A DNA stretch of 7,452 nt from Rhodobacteraceae bacterium UBA3087 (GTDB lineage: Bacteria; Pseudomonadota; Alphaproteobacteria; Rhodobacterales; Rhodobacteraceae): positions 2,576 through 10,027 of the forward strand of contig DFBF01000111.1 of NCBI GenBank assembly GCA_002367285.1, read 5' to 3'. Shown piece by piece: positions 5,901-7,452 of the stretch; position 1 is the stretch's first letter; each line of letters starts with the position of its first letter. The translations under genes and the position numbers were made by a program. Under the pieces are notes generated by a model that saw only the letters and a list, made by a program, of their open reading frames with translations, searched no databases and was not told the origin of the DNA.

Positions 5901-7001
5901 TCAGCCGTCGCAAGACCACCGTTTCATCAGGTCGGCCAAGGGCATGGGCATCCGTTCCTTGCCTGCGGTCGCCCGTCCGGGTGTGATGCTCAGATGCGGG
6001 GCGGCTTGCGGTTGGGGCACCTCGTCCAATGTGGTGAATGTGCCCCGTGCCATGTTGTGCACATGCGACGGGGCCTCGCTCAGGGTCAGGACGGGCACGG
6101 TGCAGGCGTCCGTACCTTCCATGATTGCGGCCCAGTCGTCGCGGGATTTCGTAAGGAACTCTGTGGCGAAGGCGTCGCGCAGAACGGGCCAGCCGCTGAT
6201 GTCCATCTGCGCGGGCAGGTCTGCGTCGGACAGATCCAAAAGCCGCAACAGGTCGGCATAGAATTTGGCCTCTAACGCGCCAACGGCCATGAAGCCACCA
6301 CAGGCGCATTCATAGCAGCGATAGAACGGCGCACCGCCGTCCAGCAGGTTCACCTCGCGCGCATCGGCCCAGATACCTGACCCGTGCATGGAATAAATCA
6401 TCGCCGCCAGATGTGCGGCCCCGTCGGTGATGGCGCAGTCCACGACTTGGCCTGTGCCGCTGACCGTGGCGGCGTGCAGCGCAGCCAGCAGGCCGGCCAC
6501 CAGATACATCGCCCCACCGCCGAAATCGCCCAGAAGGTTCAGCGGTGGTACCGGGGCGTCCGCCTTGCCGATGGCGTGCAATCCGCCCGACAGCGCGATA
6601 TAGTTGATGTCGTGGCCAGCAGAATGTGCCAGCGGGCCAGTCTGGCCCCACCCCGTCATGCGGCCATAGACCAACGCCGGGTTGCTGTCAGAGAACGCGT
6701 CGGGCCCTAGCCCCAGCCGTTCCATCACCCCGGGGCGCATACCTTCGATCAGCATGTCAGCGCTGTCGATCAGCGCCTTGGCCTTGGCACAGTCATCTGC
6801 GTCCTTCAGGTCCAGCGCAACAAAGCCGCGGCCCCGGTTCAGCACATCAACCTTTTGCGGGATCAGCGGTTTCAGCCCGGGGCGTTCGATCCGCACCACA
6901 TCAGCGCCCATGTCGGCCAACCACATGGCAGCAAAGGGCGTCGGGCCAAGCCCGGCGATTTCCACGACGCGCAGGTCGCTCAGGGGGCCTTGTCGGGTCA
7001 T
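5901..7001 (-). CDS. Alpha-methylacyl-CoA racemase (CaiB/BaiF CoA-transferase superfamily)
   Basis: Predicted to interconvert (R)- and (S)-2-methylacyl-CoA esters so that methyl-branched acyl chains can enter beta-oxidation; cytoplasmic, 366 residues, normal length. The N-terminus has the superfamily motif GLGPTPFAAMWLADMGADVV (17-36) followed by RIERPG. The racemase-specific active site is visible: SAGHDINYIAL with the likely catalytic His130, and LLGDFGGGAM with the likely catalytic Asp159. These correspond to His126/Asp156 of the Mycobacterium tuberculosis MCR enzyme. CoA transferases of the superfamily lack this His, so racemase is preferred over transferase. GALEAKFY aligns with the MCR glutamate region. 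I chose the ATG at 7001 because GGAG (plus-strand CTCC, 7007-7010) lies 5 nt upstream; a GTG at 7040 would add 13 residues without family resemblance. The gene lies 61 nt downstream of the acyl-CoA dehydrogenase in the same direction, probably in one operon. The actual substrate is not readable from sequence. Confidence 0.9.
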   Translation of the reverse strand: MTRQGPLSDLRVVEIAGLGPTPFAAMWLADMGADVVRIERPGLKPLIPQKVDVLNRGRGFVALDLKDADDCAKAKALIDSADMLIEGMRPGVMERLGLGPDAFSDSNPALVYGRMTGWGQTGPLAHSAGHDINYIALSGGLHAIGKADAPVPPLNLLGDFGGGAMYLVAGLLAALHAATVSGTGQVVDCAITDGAAHLAAMIYSMHGSGIWADAREVNLLDGGAPFYRCYECACGGFMAVGALEAKFYADLLRLLDLSDADLPAQMDISGWPVLRDAFATEFLTKSRDDWAAIMEGTDACTVPVLTLSEAPSHVHNMARGTFTTLDEVPQPQAAPHLSITPGRATAGKERMPMPLADLMKRWSCDG

Positions 7002-7006
7002 GGGAT

Positions 7007-7010
7007 CTCC
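7007..7010 (-). promoter_or_regulatory. Ribosome binding site deciding the racemase start
   Basis: CTCC on the + strand reads GGAG on the - strand, within CCGGAGATCCC just before the ATG at 7001. It supports that ATG over the in-frame GTG at 7040. Confidence 0.55.
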
Positions 7011-7062
7011 GGTCCTGTAAGTTCCGCCCGACGGTTTCACAACCAGCCGGACGGCGCAAGCA

Positions 7063-7452
7063 TCAGGTGTCGATGGACCGCGCGATCAGTTCCTTCATGA
7101 TCTCGTTCGTGCCGCCATAGATCATCTGCACCCGTGCGTCGGCATAGAGGCGCGCGATGGGGTATTCCATCATGAAGCCATAGCCGCCGAACAGTTGCAG
7201 ACATTCATGCATGATTTCATTCTGGATTTCGCTGCCATAGTATTTTGCCATCGAGGCCGTCGGCGCGTCCAGCGTGCCATCAATCAGACCGGCGATGCCG
7301 TCATTGACGAAGGACCGCAGCACTTCGGCCTTGGTCTTGCATTCGGCCAGCTTGAAACGGGTGTTCTGGAAATCCATCACACGTTGGCCAAACGCCTTGC
7401 GCTCTTGCACATAGGCCACGGTCTGTTCCAGGGCGAAATCAATCGCGCCCAG
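7063..7452 (-). CDS. Acyl-CoA dehydrogenase, LCAD-like, C-terminal part (5' end outside window)
   Basis: FAD-dependent enzyme for the first, alpha-beta dehydrogenation step of acyl-CoA oxidation. Only the last 129 residues are present; the frame is open to the window's right edge, beginning LGAIDFALEQTVAYVQERKA. This is the C-terminal helical domain. Recognisable blocks are YVQERKAFG, SMAKYYGSE, CLQLFGGYGF, EYPIARLYADARVQ and IYGGTNEIMKELIARSI. YGGTNEI has Gly where medium- and short-chain enzymes carry the catalytic Glu (YEGT). In long-chain (LCAD) and isovaleryl-CoA enzymes the catalytic Glu sits earlier, and the Glu of FALEQT (codon 7426-7428) is at the expected LCAD place (compare FEETRNYV in mammalian LCAD, from memory). 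Activity is therefore expected to be intact. It lies upstream of the racemase gene in the same direction. The exact chain-length preference is uncertain. Confidence 0.93.
   Translation of the reverse strand: MGAIDFALEQTVAYVQERKAFGQRVMDFQNTRFKLAECKTKAEVLRSFVNDGIAGLIDGTLDAPTASMAKYYGSEIQNEIMHECLQLFGGYGFMMEYPIARLYADARVQMIYGGTNEIMKELIARSIDT

Noticed and set aside
5802..6275. Open frame (157 codons) on the + strand over the spacer and racemase 3' end
   Set aside because: It lies mostly antisense to the racemase, starts inside terminator-like sequence and shows no domain or ribosome site.
7002..7040. GTG at 7040 as the racemase start
   Set aside because: The extra 13 residues do not resemble the family, and the internal ATG at 7001 has GGAG at proper spacing.

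Overview
The window looks like chromosomal DNA from a GC-rich alphaproteobacterium, most likely of the Rhodobacteraceae/Roseobacter type. This rests on codon usage (strong G/C at third positions), the style of the proteins, and a terminator-like sequence (aaaaatatcctcgccgaagg) that I recall as common in that family. It is inference and was not searched.

Left part (1-5709, + strand): a type I secretion locus. The 3' end of a large surface or secreted adhesin gene (stop at 918) has Ig-like repeats and a C-terminal secretion domain. Three genes follow in tight order: a TolC-family outer-membrane factor with a lipoprotein signal (990-2312), an ABC permease/ATPase with a peptidase-like N-terminal domain lacking recognisable catalytic residues (2309-4540), and a HlyD-family periplasmic adaptor (4540-5709). 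The last three overlap by 4 nt and 1 nt, so they should be translationally coupled. Together they would build a trans-envelope channel whose obvious substrate is the adhesin just upstream. A GC-rich hairpin (937-964) lies between the adhesin and the exporter genes.

Middle (5710-5900): a 191-nt spacer between convergent genes. It is crowded with inverted repeats, including a plausible terminator on each strand and a 9-bp inverted repeat that encloses most of the spacer.

Right part (5901-7452, - strand): two acyl-CoA metabolism genes in the same orientation. An acyl-CoA dehydrogenase resembling the long-chain (LCAD) type runs off the right edge and is followed 61 nt later by an alpha-methylacyl-CoA racemase of the CaiB/BaiF superfamily. 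They suggest oxidation of fatty acids, possibly methyl-branched, and have no evident link to the secretion locus.

I see no tRNA, rRNA, CRISPR array or insertion sequence. The individual families are known; the points most worth a second look are the adhesin/exporter pairing, the degenerate N-terminal domain of the ABC protein, the lipidated outer-membrane factor and the palindrome-rich spacer.
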